Part shown: one piece after another, positions 39,598-47,713 of the stretch
Position numbering within the stretch: the stretch's first letter is position 1
Layout: every line of letters starts with the position of its first letter
Origin: Ferruginivarius sediminum
Lineage (GTDB): Bacteria > Pseudomonadota > Alphaproteobacteria > Kiloniellales > Rhodovibrionaceae
DNA length: 64,000 bases
Reading direction: 5' to 3'
Assembly: GCF_003344765.1 (NCBI RefSeq)
Contig: NZ_QPMH01000002.1
Span: 186,001 to 250,000 of the forward strand
Notes under the pieces: model-generated
Databases searched by the model: none
Told to the model about the DNA's origin: nothing
The model's input: only the letters and a program-made list of their open reading frames with translations
Translations under genes and position numbers: made by a program

Positions 39598-40938
39598 TTA
39601 CTCGGCCGCCTCGGCCGTCGCGGGCCGGGGCGGCCGTTCCTTGATGTCCGCGCCCTCCAGCGCCTTCGGCAGCGGGCCGCCGGTCGCCCAGTCCAGCAAT
39701 TCCGCGGTATGCAGGATGGGAACGTCCGTCCCCGCCGCAATCTGGGTGATGCACCCGACATTGCCGGTGGCGATCACGTCGGGCCGGGTGCGCGCGATGT
39801 TCTCCACCTTGCGCTCGCGAAGCTGGTTGGCGATTTCCGGCTGCAAGAGGTTATAGGTCCCGGCCGAGCCGCAGCAGATATGCCCTTCCGGCACGTCCGC
39901 GACGGTGAACCCGGCGTCGGCCAGAAGCTGCTTCGGCTGGCGCGTGATGCCCTGGCCGTGCTGCATCGAGCAGGCGGAGTGATAGGTGACGCGCATGTCG
40001 CTGCCGCGCACGGGCGGCATCAGCCCGAAGTCGGCCATGAACTCGCTGACGTCCTTCGCGAGGGCGGAGACGCGCTGGGCGGCGTCCTTCCATTCGTCGT
40101 CCAGGCGCAGCATGTAGCCGTAGTCCTTCACCGTCGTCCCGCAGCCCGAGGTGTTGATGATGACGGCGTCCAGCCCCTCGCCGTCCATCTCGCGCACCCA
40201 GGCGGCGATGTTCGCCTTCGCCTGCACGTGCGCCTCGGGCTCCTTGCCCATGTGGTGGACCAGCGCACCGCAGCACCCGGCGCCCTTCGCCACCACGACC
40301 TCGACACCGTGGCGGGTCAGGAGTCGGACGGTCGCCTCGTTGATGTCCGGGTCGATGACCTGCTGCGCGCAGCCATTCAGCATCGCGACGCGCGCCTTGC
40401 GCGGCCCTTCCGCCGGAATGACCTGCGGCCTGTCCACCCACGAGGGCGAGGGCAGCGCGCGCGGCGCCATGCCAACAAGCGTCTTCAGCCGCCCCGGAAA
40501 CAGCCGCGTGAACGGCCGCGCCAGGGTGGCCCCGGCCAGCGCGGCGCGGAAGCGCGAGGGGTAGGGCAGGACCTCCTTCAGAAGCCAGCGCAGCGCCCGG
40601 TCCGGCCAGGGGCGCGTGTAGTTCTCCTCGATATACTTCCGGCCGTGGTCGACGAGGTGCATGTAGTGCACCGTGGCCGGACAGGTCGTCATGCAGGACA
40701 GGCAGGACAGGCAGCGGTCGATGTGGAGGACGGTACGGTCATCCGGCGCCGCGCCGCCCTCCAGCATCTTCTTCATCAGGTAGATTCGCCCGCGCGGGCT
40801 ATCCAGCTCGTCGCCCAGCAGCACAAAGGTCGGGCAGGTCGCGGTGCAGAAGCCGCAGTGCGTGCAGCGCCGCAGGATCTCGTTCGAGTTCGCGACCTCG
40901 GGATCGGCCAGTTGTGCCAGGCTGAATTCGGTCTGCAT
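39598..40938 (-). CDS. glcF: Glycolate oxidase iron-sulphur subunit GlcF
   Basis: The 446-residue protein has two [4Fe-4S] motifs, C25-C28-C31-C35 and C76-C79-C82-C86, then two CCG domains (CCGALVHH and CCGSAGTY). ATG 40938 matches the family start. With GlcD and GlcE it forms the membrane-associated complex oxidising glycolate to glyoxylate and passing electrons to the quinone pool. It is the third gene of glcDEF, separated from glcE by 106 bases that hold a 25-bp hairpin. Confidence 0.95.
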   Translation of the reverse strand: MQTEFSLAQLADPEVANSNEILRRCTHCGFCTATCPTFVLLGDELDSPRGRIYLMKKMLEGGAAPDDRTVLHIDRCLSCLSCMTTCPATVHYMHLVDHGRKYIEENYTRPWPDRALRWLLKEVLPYPSRFRAALAGATLARPFTRLFPGRLKTLVGMAPRALPSPSWVDRPQVIPAEGPRKARVAMLNGCAQQVIDPDINEATVRLLTRHGVEVVVAKGAGCCGALVHHMGKEPEAHVQAKANIAAWVREMDGEGLDAVIINTSGCGTTVKDYGYMLRLDDEWKDAAQRVSALAKDVSEFMADFGLMPPVRGSDMRVTYHSACSMQHGQGITRQPKQLLADAGFTVADVPEGHICCGSAGTYNLLQPEIANQLRERKVENIARTRPDVIATGNVGCITQIAAGTDVPILHTAELLDWATGGPLPKALEGADIKERPPRPATAEAAE

Positions 40939-40974
40939 GGGCCGTCTCTTGCCTCGTCTCCGTCTGGGCGAGTG

Positions 40975-41029
40975 CCCCCTCACCCTGTCCCTCTCCCCCG
41001 ACGCGGGGGAGAGGGACAGGGTGAGGGGG
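40975..41029. repeat. Perfect 25-bp inverted repeat between glcE and glcF
   Basis: Arms at 40975-40999 and 41005-41029 are exact complements (CCCCCTCACCCTGTCCCTC... and its mirror) around GACGC. No T run follows. This C-rich/G-rich palindrome type is widespread as a dispersed intergenic repeat in proteobacteria. Within the glc transcript it would form a very stable hairpin. Confidence 0.9.
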
Positions 41030-41044
41030 AAGCCGCCAAGCTCA

Positions 41045-42274
41045 TCACACCCCCGCGTACATCCGCCCCGGGTTCAGCACCCGGCGCGGGTCGAAGGCGT
41101 CCTTCAGGTTCTTCGTCAGCACCGCGACGCCGTCGGCCTGCGGCTGGAACACCGGCACGGCCGCGCGGACCTCGGGATCGGCCTTGATCAGTGTCGCGTG
41201 GCCGGTCGAATCGCCCAGCGCCGCGCGAACACTAGCGTGCTGTGCGTCCTCGCCCTGCGGCACCGCCAGCCAGATCAGGCCGCCGCCCCAGTCCAGGTAA
41301 TACCGCGCCCCGGACACCGCCTCGCCAAGCCGCTTCGCGACCCCGGCACCCTCGGCCGGCGGCACCGAGATGCGCCACACGGCCGTGCCGTCCAGGCCGA
41401 CGAACGGCCGCACGTCGCGCACCTCCGCCCAGAAATCCCGGCTTGTGCGGTCCTGCAATTCGTGCGTTTCGCCGTGCCCGTGCAGCACTTCTTCGGCCAG
41501 CTTCTTCGCCCGGTGCTTGACGGAGACCGGCGGCCCCTCGATGCGCAGCGCGGTAACCGCGCCGCCGGATTTCCTGACGGTGGACACGCCGCTCGCGCGG
41601 GCGATATCCGCCGGCATATGGGCGGCGGCGGACACCTCGTAGGCGGACTGCAAGCCCGCTGTCAGCGCCTTCACGGCCGCGTCCTCGTCCAGGCCGACCA
41701 GCAGGACGGTCCGCGTCTCCTCCGCCACCGGCAGCACCTTCAGCGTGACGTCGGTCATCACCGCAAGCGTGCCGTACGCGCCGCACATCAGCTTGCACAG
41801 GTCATAGCCGGTGACGTTCTTCACCACGCGGCCGCCGGACTTGAACGCCTCGCCACGCCCGGAAACGGCATGGAAGCCCAGGAAGTGGTCCCGCACCGCG
41901 CCCGACTTCACCCGGCGTGGCCCCGCCAGATTGCAGCTTACCGTGCCGCCGATGGTGGCCTGCCCGGCCTCGCCGCCCAACAGCGGCCCCAGGTCCGGCG
42001 GCTCGAAGGCGAAGTCCTGCGCCTTCGCCGCCAGTTCCGCCTGGATCTCCGCCAGCGGCGTTCCCGTGTGCGCGGCCAGGATCAGCTCATCGGGCTCGTA
42101 CTCGATGATGCCCGTAAAGCCGGTCATGTCGACGCCGGCCTGCGCCTGCATCGGCCGGCCAAGCCCACGCTTGGAGCCGCGCCCGAGGACTTCGAGCGGC
42201 GCTTCCTCGGCGGAGGCCCAGGCGACAAGCTCGCGCAGTTGCTCAGCGCTGTCGGGACGGTAGGTATCGGCCAT
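41045..42274 (-). CDS. glcE: Glycolate oxidase FAD-binding subunit GlcE
   Basis: From ATG 42274 the product is 409 residues. A PCMH-type FAD-binding domain is at the N-terminus (LEVLGRGSKRGLG, then GTPLAEIQ and TIGGTVSCNLAGP), consistent with GlcE, the second flavin subunit of glycolate oxidase. It is somewhat longer than E. coli GlcE because of its C-terminal region. It lies 4 bases after the glcD stop and is expected to be co-translated. Confidence 0.94.
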   Translation of the reverse strand: MADTYRPDSAEQLRELVAWASAEEAPLEVLGRGSKRGLGRPMQAQAGVDMTGFTGIIEYEPDELILAAHTGTPLAEIQAELAAKAQDFAFEPPDLGPLLGGEAGQATIGGTVSCNLAGPRRVKSGAVRDHFLGFHAVSGRGEAFKSGGRVVKNVTGYDLCKLMCGAYGTLAVMTDVTLKVLPVAEETRTVLLVGLDEDAAVKALTAGLQSAYEVSAAAHMPADIARASGVSTVRKSGGAVTALRIEGPPVSVKHRAKKLAEEVLHGHGETHELQDRTSRDFWAEVRDVRPFVGLDGTAVWRISVPPAEGAGVAKRLGEAVSGARYYLDWGGGLIWLAVPQGEDAQHASVRAALGDSTGHATLIKADPEVRAAVPVFQPQADGVAVLTKNLKDAFDPRRVLNPGRMYAGV

Positions 42275-42278
42275 CGCG

Positions 42279-43769
42279 CTAGAACCGCGGCAGGTCCGGA
42301 AACGGCATCTTGCCGCGACTGATGTGCATGCGGCCCAGCTCGGCACAGCGGTGCAGCGTCGGGAACACCTTCCCGGGATTGAGCAGGCCGTTCGGATCGA
42401 ATGCGCACTTGACGCGTTGCTGCGTGTTCAAGTCGACCTCGTTGAACATCGTCCCCATGAGATCGCGCTTCTCGACGCCGACGCCGTGCTCGCCGGTCAG
42501 CACGCCGCCAACCTCGACACAGAGCTTCAGGATATCGGCGCCGAAGTTCTCCGCGCGCTCAAGCTGATCGCCTTCGTTGGCGTCGTACATGATCAGCGGA
42601 TGCAGGTTGCCGTCGCCGGCGTGGAACACGTTGGCCACGCGCAGGCCGTAGTGCTCGCTCATCTCGCGCATACGGCCCAGTACGTGGGCCAGCCGGTGGC
42701 GCGGAATGGTGCCGTCCATACAGTAGTAGTCCGGCGTGACGCGCCCCACCGCCGGGAAGGCGGCCTTGCGACCGGCCCAGAAGCGGGCACGCTCCTCCTC
42801 GTCCTTGCTGACGCGCTCGTAGGTGGCGCCATTCTCCTCGGCCAGCCTGGAGACGCGGGCCAGCAGCTCGTCCACCTCCGCCTCGGGCCCGTCCAGTTCG
42901 CAGATCAGCAGCGCCTCGACATCGAGGGGGTAGCCAGCCTGCACGAAATCCTCGGCCGCGTGGATCGCCGGCTTGTCCATCATCTCCACGCCGGCGGGCA
43001 CGATGCCCGACGAGATGATGGCCGCCACGGTGTCGCCCGCCTGTTCGTTGGAGGGGAAGCCGACCAGCACGGCGCGCGCCGTCTCCGGCGACTTCAGGAT
43101 ACGCACCGTGACCTCGGTGACGACGCCAAGCAGGCCCTCCGAGCCGTTGATCAGGCCCAGCATGTCGTAGCCGTCGCTGTCCAGGTGCTTGCCGCCCAGG
43201 CGCACCACGGTGCCGTCGATCAGCACCATCTCCACGCCCAGCACGTTGTTGGTGGTGAGCCCGTACTTCAGGCAGTGCACCCCGCCCGAGTTCTCGGCCA
43301 CGTTGCCGCCGATGGAGCAGGCGATCTGGCTGGAGGGATCGGGCGCGTAATAGAAGCCCTCGTGCTCCACCGCCTTGGTGATGCCCAGGTTGGTGACGCC
43401 CGGCTGCGCCACGACGCAGCGGTTCTCGTAGTCGATTTCCAGGATCCGGTTGAACTTGCCGAGGCCCAGCAGAATGCCGTCCTCAAGCGGCAAGGCGCCG
43501 CCCGACAACGAGGTGCCGGCCCCGCGCGGCACGACGCGGATGCCTTGCTCGTGGCAATAGGCCATCACCTTGCTGACCTGCTCCACGGTGGAGGGCAGCA
43601 CCACGACCATCGGGGACTGCCGATAGGCGGTCAGGCCGTCGGTCTCGTAGGCGCGCAACTCCTCTTCCCGGACGATCACGCCCTCGCCCGGAACGATGTC
43701 GCGCAGGCGGGCCACGATCTCGTCCTTGCGGGCCAGGATGTCCCGCTTCGGCTCGGGCATGGCGACCAC
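42279..43769 (-). CDS. glcD: Glycolate oxidase subunit GlcD
   Basis: The 496-residue FAD-linked oxidase has the PCMH motif VPRGAGTSLSGGALP and VAQPGVTNLGI, and the C-terminal GEHGVG flavin-binding segment near residue 430, as in GlcD. The start is GTG 43769, chosen for GGAGG 6 bases upstream; ATG 43760 is poorly spaced. First gene of glcDEF. A perfect FadR-type operator (TGGTAATACCA) lies upstream at 43842. Confidence 0.95.
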   Translation of the reverse strand: MVAMPEPKRDILARKDEIVARLRDIVPGEGVIVREEELRAYETDGLTAYRQSPMVVVLPSTVEQVSKVMAYCHEQGIRVVPRGAGTSLSGGALPLEDGILLGLGKFNRILEIDYENRCVVAQPGVTNLGITKAVEHEGFYYAPDPSSQIACSIGGNVAENSGGVHCLKYGLTTNNVLGVEMVLIDGTVVRLGGKHLDSDGYDMLGLINGSEGLLGVVTEVTVRILKSPETARAVLVGFPSNEQAGDTVAAIISSGIVPAGVEMMDKPAIHAAEDFVQAGYPLDVEALLICELDGPEAEVDELLARVSRLAEENGATYERVSKDEEERARFWAGRKAAFPAVGRVTPDYYCMDGTIPRHRLAHVLGRMREMSEHYGLRVANVFHAGDGNLHPLIMYDANEGDQLERAENFGADILKLCVEVGGVLTGEHGVGVEKRDLMGTMFNEVDLNTQQRVKCAFDPNGLLNPGKVFPTLHRCAELGRMHISRGKMPFPDLPRF

Positions 43770-43841
43770 GGCAGTCCTCCCTCAAGCGCTTCGCCACGGT
43801 CCAGCCGGTTTATTGGCCGGTCCGGCCGCGCACGCTCCAAG

Positions 43842-43852
43842 TGGTAATACCA
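43842..43852. promoter_or_regulatory. Predicted FadR-subfamily (GntR) operator upstream of glcD
   Basis: TGGTAATACCA is an exact match to the TGGT-N3-ACCA dyad bound by GlcC, PdhR and LldR-type regulators. It is centred 78 bases upstream of the glcD start. GlcC controls glycolate oxidase genes in other bacteria, which fits. No GntR-family regulator gene is present in the window. Confidence 0.6.
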
Positions 43853-43951
43853 GCGCCGTAATATGTGGCCCAACCAGCGGTGCGGTCAAGCGGCCTTGAA
43901 ACGCGCCGCGGCGATCCGTGCGAAGCGCGGCCGCGGCCCTGGTGACGCAAA

Positions 43952-43983
43952 CGACAAAAGCCGCACCGGTACCCCGGCACGGC
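43952..43983 (-). terminator. Terminator of rpmJ
   Basis: On the minus strand a 10-bp stem (GCCGTGCCGG/CCGGTGCGGC, two G-U pairs) with loop GGTA is followed by TTTTGTCGT. It begins about 50 bases after the rpmJ stop. Confidence 0.8.
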
Positions 43984-44033
43984 TTTCGTCAGACCCTGCG
44001 AATCGGCGTCACGCCCGAGAGGGCGTGCGCGAC

Positions 44034-44159
44034 TCAGCCCTGGCGCGCCTTGAAGCGCGGGTTGGTCTTGTTGATCACGTAGACCCGGCCCCGACGCCGG
44101 ACCACGCGGCAGTTCTTGTCCCGCTTTTTCGCGGTCTTGAGAGAGTTGCGCACTCGCAT
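44034..44159 (-). CDS. rpmJ: Ribosomal protein bL36, zinc-less form
   Basis: The 41-residue protein reads [17 protein letters not shown]..., with [18 protein letters not shown] at the end (residues 24-41), the usual alphaproteobacterial bL36 sequence. It has only one Cys, so it lacks the zinc-binding CCCH set of the C+ form. It is a component of the large ribosomal subunit. It is a single gene with its own terminator, 159 bases before the methyltransferase gene end. Confidence 0.95.
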   Translation of the reverse strand: MRVRNSLKTAKKRDKNCRVVRRRGRVYVINKTNPRFKARQG

Positions 44160-44317
44160 CGTTCTTCGTCCCGGCGTTTGCTGCCCGGTGCCGTGCAGCG
44201 TGATTTACGTGTCCTGATGCTGGCAAGCCCGGAAGAGGCGCGTATTCGCACCCCACGGCCCCGCCGGCGGGATATGGCGGCGGACCATAGCCATGGCCCG
44301 TGCCGCCGTCAAGCCGC

Positions 44318-45286
44318 CTACCAGTTCGAGAGGAGCGTGCCGCTGCTCTTCTTCAAGGCGTGGAAGCGATAGACCTTGAGCGCGCCTTCCTGCAACGCCC
44401 GCAGGCGGCGCGTCCACAGTTCCGCCTCCTCAAGCAGCAGTTCCGGCGATGCGCCGAGGTTCTTGCGCGCATCGGGCTTGTTCATGAATTCGCCCCAGGC
44501 GCGGGTGATCATGGCGGCGATCCGCTCGGTAATGTCCTCGCTGATCCGGATATCCAGTTCCAGATCGCTCATCGCCTGATGGTAATCGAAGACGCTCCAC
44601 AGCTTGAGCGGCTTGGGCTCGTTCTCTTTCATTTCCTGAAGCGCCGGCGACGTCGCGCGGCTGTCGGCCAGGACATAGTCCGTGAACAGAAGCTGCCCGC
44701 CCGGCTTCATGCCCTTTTCGATCGTCTCCAGCATCAGCGCTTTTTCCGGCACGAGAAAGAACGACTCGTGCCCGAACACGCAATCGTAGCCGCGCTTCTT
44801 CAGGTCCGGCTCGCTGGGGTCGGTCTGGTGGATGGGCGCCTTCTTGGCAAGTCCGGCCATATTCGAGAGCTTGTTGCCGACCTCCGCCAGCTTCGCGTCG
44901 CCCTCGAAGCCGGTCACCCAGACGTCGAACGCCCTGCAGATCGACCGCGCCGCGCCGCCAAGTCCGGCATCGAGGATCGCCACGCTCATCGACGGGTCGA
45001 GGCCAACCGGATTAATGAGTTCCAGTACGAATTCCTCGCTGCCCGGCCGGTCGAAGCCGTCGCCCCAGACAGCTTGTACCAGCGAGATGCGCGGGTCGTC
45101 CCATGGCAGTTTCTGCTCGGGCGCGGTGATCTCGTGCCGTGCCTTGGTCTTGCCGGCCTTGCCCGTTCGCGGCAGACGGATGTCGTAGCCGTCCCACCAG
45201 GCCTTCAGCCGCGCTTGCAGCGGGATGCGGCCAGCCTCCACGTCCCGCCGGCTCAAGCGCACCGTTGGTCCCTTCTGCGCCGCCAT
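44318..45286 (-). CDS. SAM-dependent methyltransferase-like protein
   Basis: From ATG 45286 the product is 322 residues. AILDAGLGGAAR (about residues 98-109) is motif I of a class I methyltransferase, with Glu (GFEGD) as the likely SAM ribose ligand two strands on, and GMKPGGQLLFTDYV is motif IV-VI. The N-terminal 90 residues hold no recognised domain. The substrate is unknown; resemblance to methyltransferase-11-type small-molecule or lipid enzymes is generic. Divergent from the MATE gene. Confidence 0.75.
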   Translation of the reverse strand: MAAQKGPTVRLSRRDVEAGRIPLQARLKAWWDGYDIRLPRTGKAGKTKARHEITAPEQKLPWDDPRISLVQAVWGDGFDRPGSEEFVLELINPVGLDPSMSVAILDAGLGGAARSICRAFDVWVTGFEGDAKLAEVGNKLSNMAGLAKKAPIHQTDPSEPDLKKRGYDCVFGHESFFLVPEKALMLETIEKGMKPGGQLLFTDYVLADSRATSPALQEMKENEPKPLKLWSVFDYHQAMSDLELDIRISEDITERIAAMITRAWGEFMNKPDARKNLGASPELLLEEAELWTRRLRALQEGALKVYRFHALKKSSGTLLSNW

Positions 45287-45500
45287 CGCTGAATCCCCGT
45301 CGTGTGCCCGTCCGTGCGACGCTCGCATCCCGACGCACATGCCACTGCAAAGTGGGCGAGCGGCGGTAAACCTTTGGTTAAACCTTGTCACTCGGAGGAT
45401 TGGGCCGGCATATGTCCGAACTTAATACGCAAAACGCGCAGCCGGGCCATGCTCATCGCACGCTTTGCGGCCCGCGTGGCCCGCTATAGGCTGTGCCGTG

Positions 45501-46874
45501 ATGACTTCCGCACCCCCCTCCGCAGCCGCCGACGCCAGCCTGAAATGGCATGTCGGGCGCACGCTCTCGCTGGCATGGCCGGTGATGGGCGCGCGTATCG
45601 GCATGATCCTGATGATTACCGTCGATTCGATCATGGCCGGTCAGGCGGGCAAGACAGCGCTGGCGCATTACGGCATTTCGCTTGCCCCGCACGTCTTCGT
45701 GCTGGTCGTGGGCATCGGCTTCCTCGTCGGCACCATCGTGTTGGTGGGGCAGGCCGATGGCGCCGGGCGCAGCCGGGAATGCGGCGCGATCTGGCATCGC
45801 TCGATGATGATCGCCGCCGGGCTTGGCGTGGTGTTCGGCGCGTTCCTGCTGTTCGGCGAGACGATCCTGCTGCTTCTGGGGCAGAGCGAATCGATGGCGG
45901 CGGGCGGCGGCCGGGCGCTGTTGTGGTTCGCGCCGGGCATGCCGGCGGCGATGATGTACCTCGCCACCTCGTTCTTTCTGGAAGGCATCGGCCGGCCGCA
46001 CGCGGGTATGGTGGTCTCGCTTCTCGGCAACCTGCCGAACGCGGCGTTGAACTGGCTGTTGATCGAGGGGCACATGGGCGCGCCGGCGATGGGCGCGGCC
46101 GGCGCCACGCTGGCTACGACGGTGACGCGGTGGATCATCCTGGCGGCGCTTGTCGCCTATGTTTTCCGCATGGCCGACGGCGAGCGCTACGGGGTTCGCG
46201 CGGCACATGCCGCAGGCTGGCAAATGGTGCGCCGGCTGGCGCGCCTGGGCACGCCGCTGGCGGTCGCGACGGGTCTGGAGTCCGCGTCCTTCATGACCAT
46301 GGCCTCCTTCGCCGGCCGGCTGGGCGAGACCCAGATGGCGGCCTATCAGGCATGCATGAACGTGGTCAGCTTCGCCTTCATGCTTGCCATCGGACTGTCG
46401 ACCGCCACGTCGGTGCGCGCGGCGAACGCCGTGGGTCGCGGCGACCGCAGGGGCCTGGCGCTGGCCGGCTGGCTTGGCTTCGCCCTATTGGTCGCGCTCA
46501 TGCTGCTGTTGAGCGTGCTCGTGGTCTGGCAGCGCGATTTCCTGGCCAGCCTCTATTCCGATGTCGACGAGGTGCGCGCGATTGCGCGCGCCGGATATTT
46601 CTGGGTTGCCGCGGTGTTGATGTTCGACGGCGGACAGGCCGTACTGATGGGCGCGCACCGCGGGGCCGCCGATGTCATGGTGCCCACCGCGATGCAGGGC
46701 TTCGCCTTCTGGGGCGTCGGGGTGCCGGTCGCCTATATCCTGGCGTTCCAGATCGGCTTCGGCGTGCAGGGCATCCTGGCCGGCATCTTCGCGGGGATGG
46801 CGGTTTCCATGCTGCTACTGGCCGCCCGCTTCACCGTGGTCTCGCGCCGGCCGGTGGCGGCGGCCTATACCTGA
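45501..46874 (+). CDS. MATE-family efflux transporter
   Basis: The 457-residue protein from ATG 45501 has about twelve hydrophobic helices in two similar halves, with the MATE features VDSIMAGQAGKTALAHYG (helix 1-2, residues 36-53) and VRAANAVGRGD in the second half. It is a sodium- or proton-driven exporter of cationic compounds; substrate unknown. Its last 10 bases overlap the convergent ctaG gene. Confidence 0.92.
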   Translation: MTSAPPSAAADASLKWHVGRTLSLAWPVMGARIGMILMITVDSIMAGQAGKTALAHYGISLAPHVFVLVVGIGFLVGTIVLVGQADGAGRSRECGAIWHRSMMIAAGLGVVFGAFLLFGETILLLLGQSESMAAGGGRALLWFAPGMPAAMMYLATSFFLEGIGRPHAGMVVSLLGNLPNAALNWLLIEGHMGAPAMGAAGATLATTVTRWIILAALVAYVFRMADGERYGVRAAHAAGWQMVRRLARLGTPLAVATGLESASFMTMASFAGRLGETQMAAYQACMNVVSFAFMLAIGLSTATSVRAANAVGRGDRRGLALAGWLGFALLVALMLLLSVLVVWQRDFLASLYSDVDEVRAIARAGYFWVAAVLMFDGGQAVLMGAHRGAADVMVPTAMQGFAFWGVGVPVAYILAFQIGFGVQGILAGIFAGMAVSMLLLAARFTVVSRRPVAAAYT

Positions 46875-47503
46875 TCGCCGCCGTCCTTGTCACCGGTCTT
46901 GCGGCCCTTCTTGCCGTCTTCCGGCGTATCCAGGCGCTTCAGGTCTTTCGCGCCCTCCGGCGACTTCGATTCGAAGAAAGTATAGGACAGCGTGATCGTC
47001 TTCACCTCGCTGACGTCGTCGTCGCGGGCAAGCTGCGGATCGACGAAGAGCTGGACGGGCATGCGCACGCTTTCGCCGGGATGCAGCCGCTCTTCGGTGA
47101 AGCAGAAGCACTCGATCTTGTTGACGTAGCGCCCGACCTTGAGCGGCGTGACGTTGTAGGCGGCATGGCCGACGATGGTGCGATCGGCGTTGTTGGCGGC
47201 GCGGAAATAGACCGTCTTCCGCTCGCCCAGCTTCATCGTCACCTTGGTCTGCTCGGGCCGGAAGCTCCACGGCAGCTCGGGGTTCACCTGGGTCGCGAAT
47301 TGCACGGTAACGTTCCGGTCCACCGTCTCCACCGGGCTTTCCGCCGCGGCGCGCTGGGTCGTGCCGCCGATGCCGGTCACCTGGCAGAACATGTTGTAAA
47401 GCGGCACGGCGTAGTACATCAGCACCCCCATCGCCGCGAGGATGCACAGAAGCGGAATCACGGTGCGCCGTATGTTCCGCCGGTTATCCACCGTCCGTGT
47501 CAT
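46865..47503 (-). CDS. ctaG: Cytochrome c oxidase assembly protein CtaG/Cox11
   Basis: The 212-residue protein has an N-terminal membrane helix (about residues 14-33), a periplasmic immunoglobulin-like domain and the copper-binding CFCF motif (IECFCFTEE), the hallmark of Cox11. It delivers copper to the CuB site of cytochrome c oxidase. The C-terminal tail is highly charged. In most alphaproteobacteria ctaG sits among cox genes; here it is alone between a MATE transporter and an oxidoreductase, overlapping the former by 10 bases. Confidence 0.95.
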   Translation of the reverse strand: MTRTVDNRRNIRRTVIPLLCILAAMGVLMYYAVPLYNMFCQVTGIGGTTQRAAAESPVETVDRNVTVQFATQVNPELPWSFRPEQTKVTMKLGERKTVYFRAANNADRTIVGHAAYNVTPLKVGRYVNKIECFCFTEERLHPGESVRMPVQLFVDPQLARDDDVSEVKTITLSYTFFESKSPEGAKDLKRLDTPEDGKKGRKTGDKDGGDQV

Positions 47504-47713
47504 TTTTGCGTGCCTCCAAACCCTTTACGCGGCGTTGTCGTATAGTTAGAGGCGAGTCCGCAACCGGGGTGCGGCAAATCGTCCGTTCAAAGCCTCCGTC
47601 CGCATGCGGGGGCTGACGGCTGTATAGATTGAGACAGGAGCCATTACCCTTTATGTTGCCGTTTTGGGCGCGGGTAAGCACCCGGGCAAGACAGCCGAGT
47701 TACGGAGGGGGCC

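Noticed and set aside
39709..43847. Long plus-strand ORFs (492, 492 and 507 aa) opposite glcDEF
   Set aside because: All three are antisense to well-identified glc genes and rich in His/Arg/Gln without domains.
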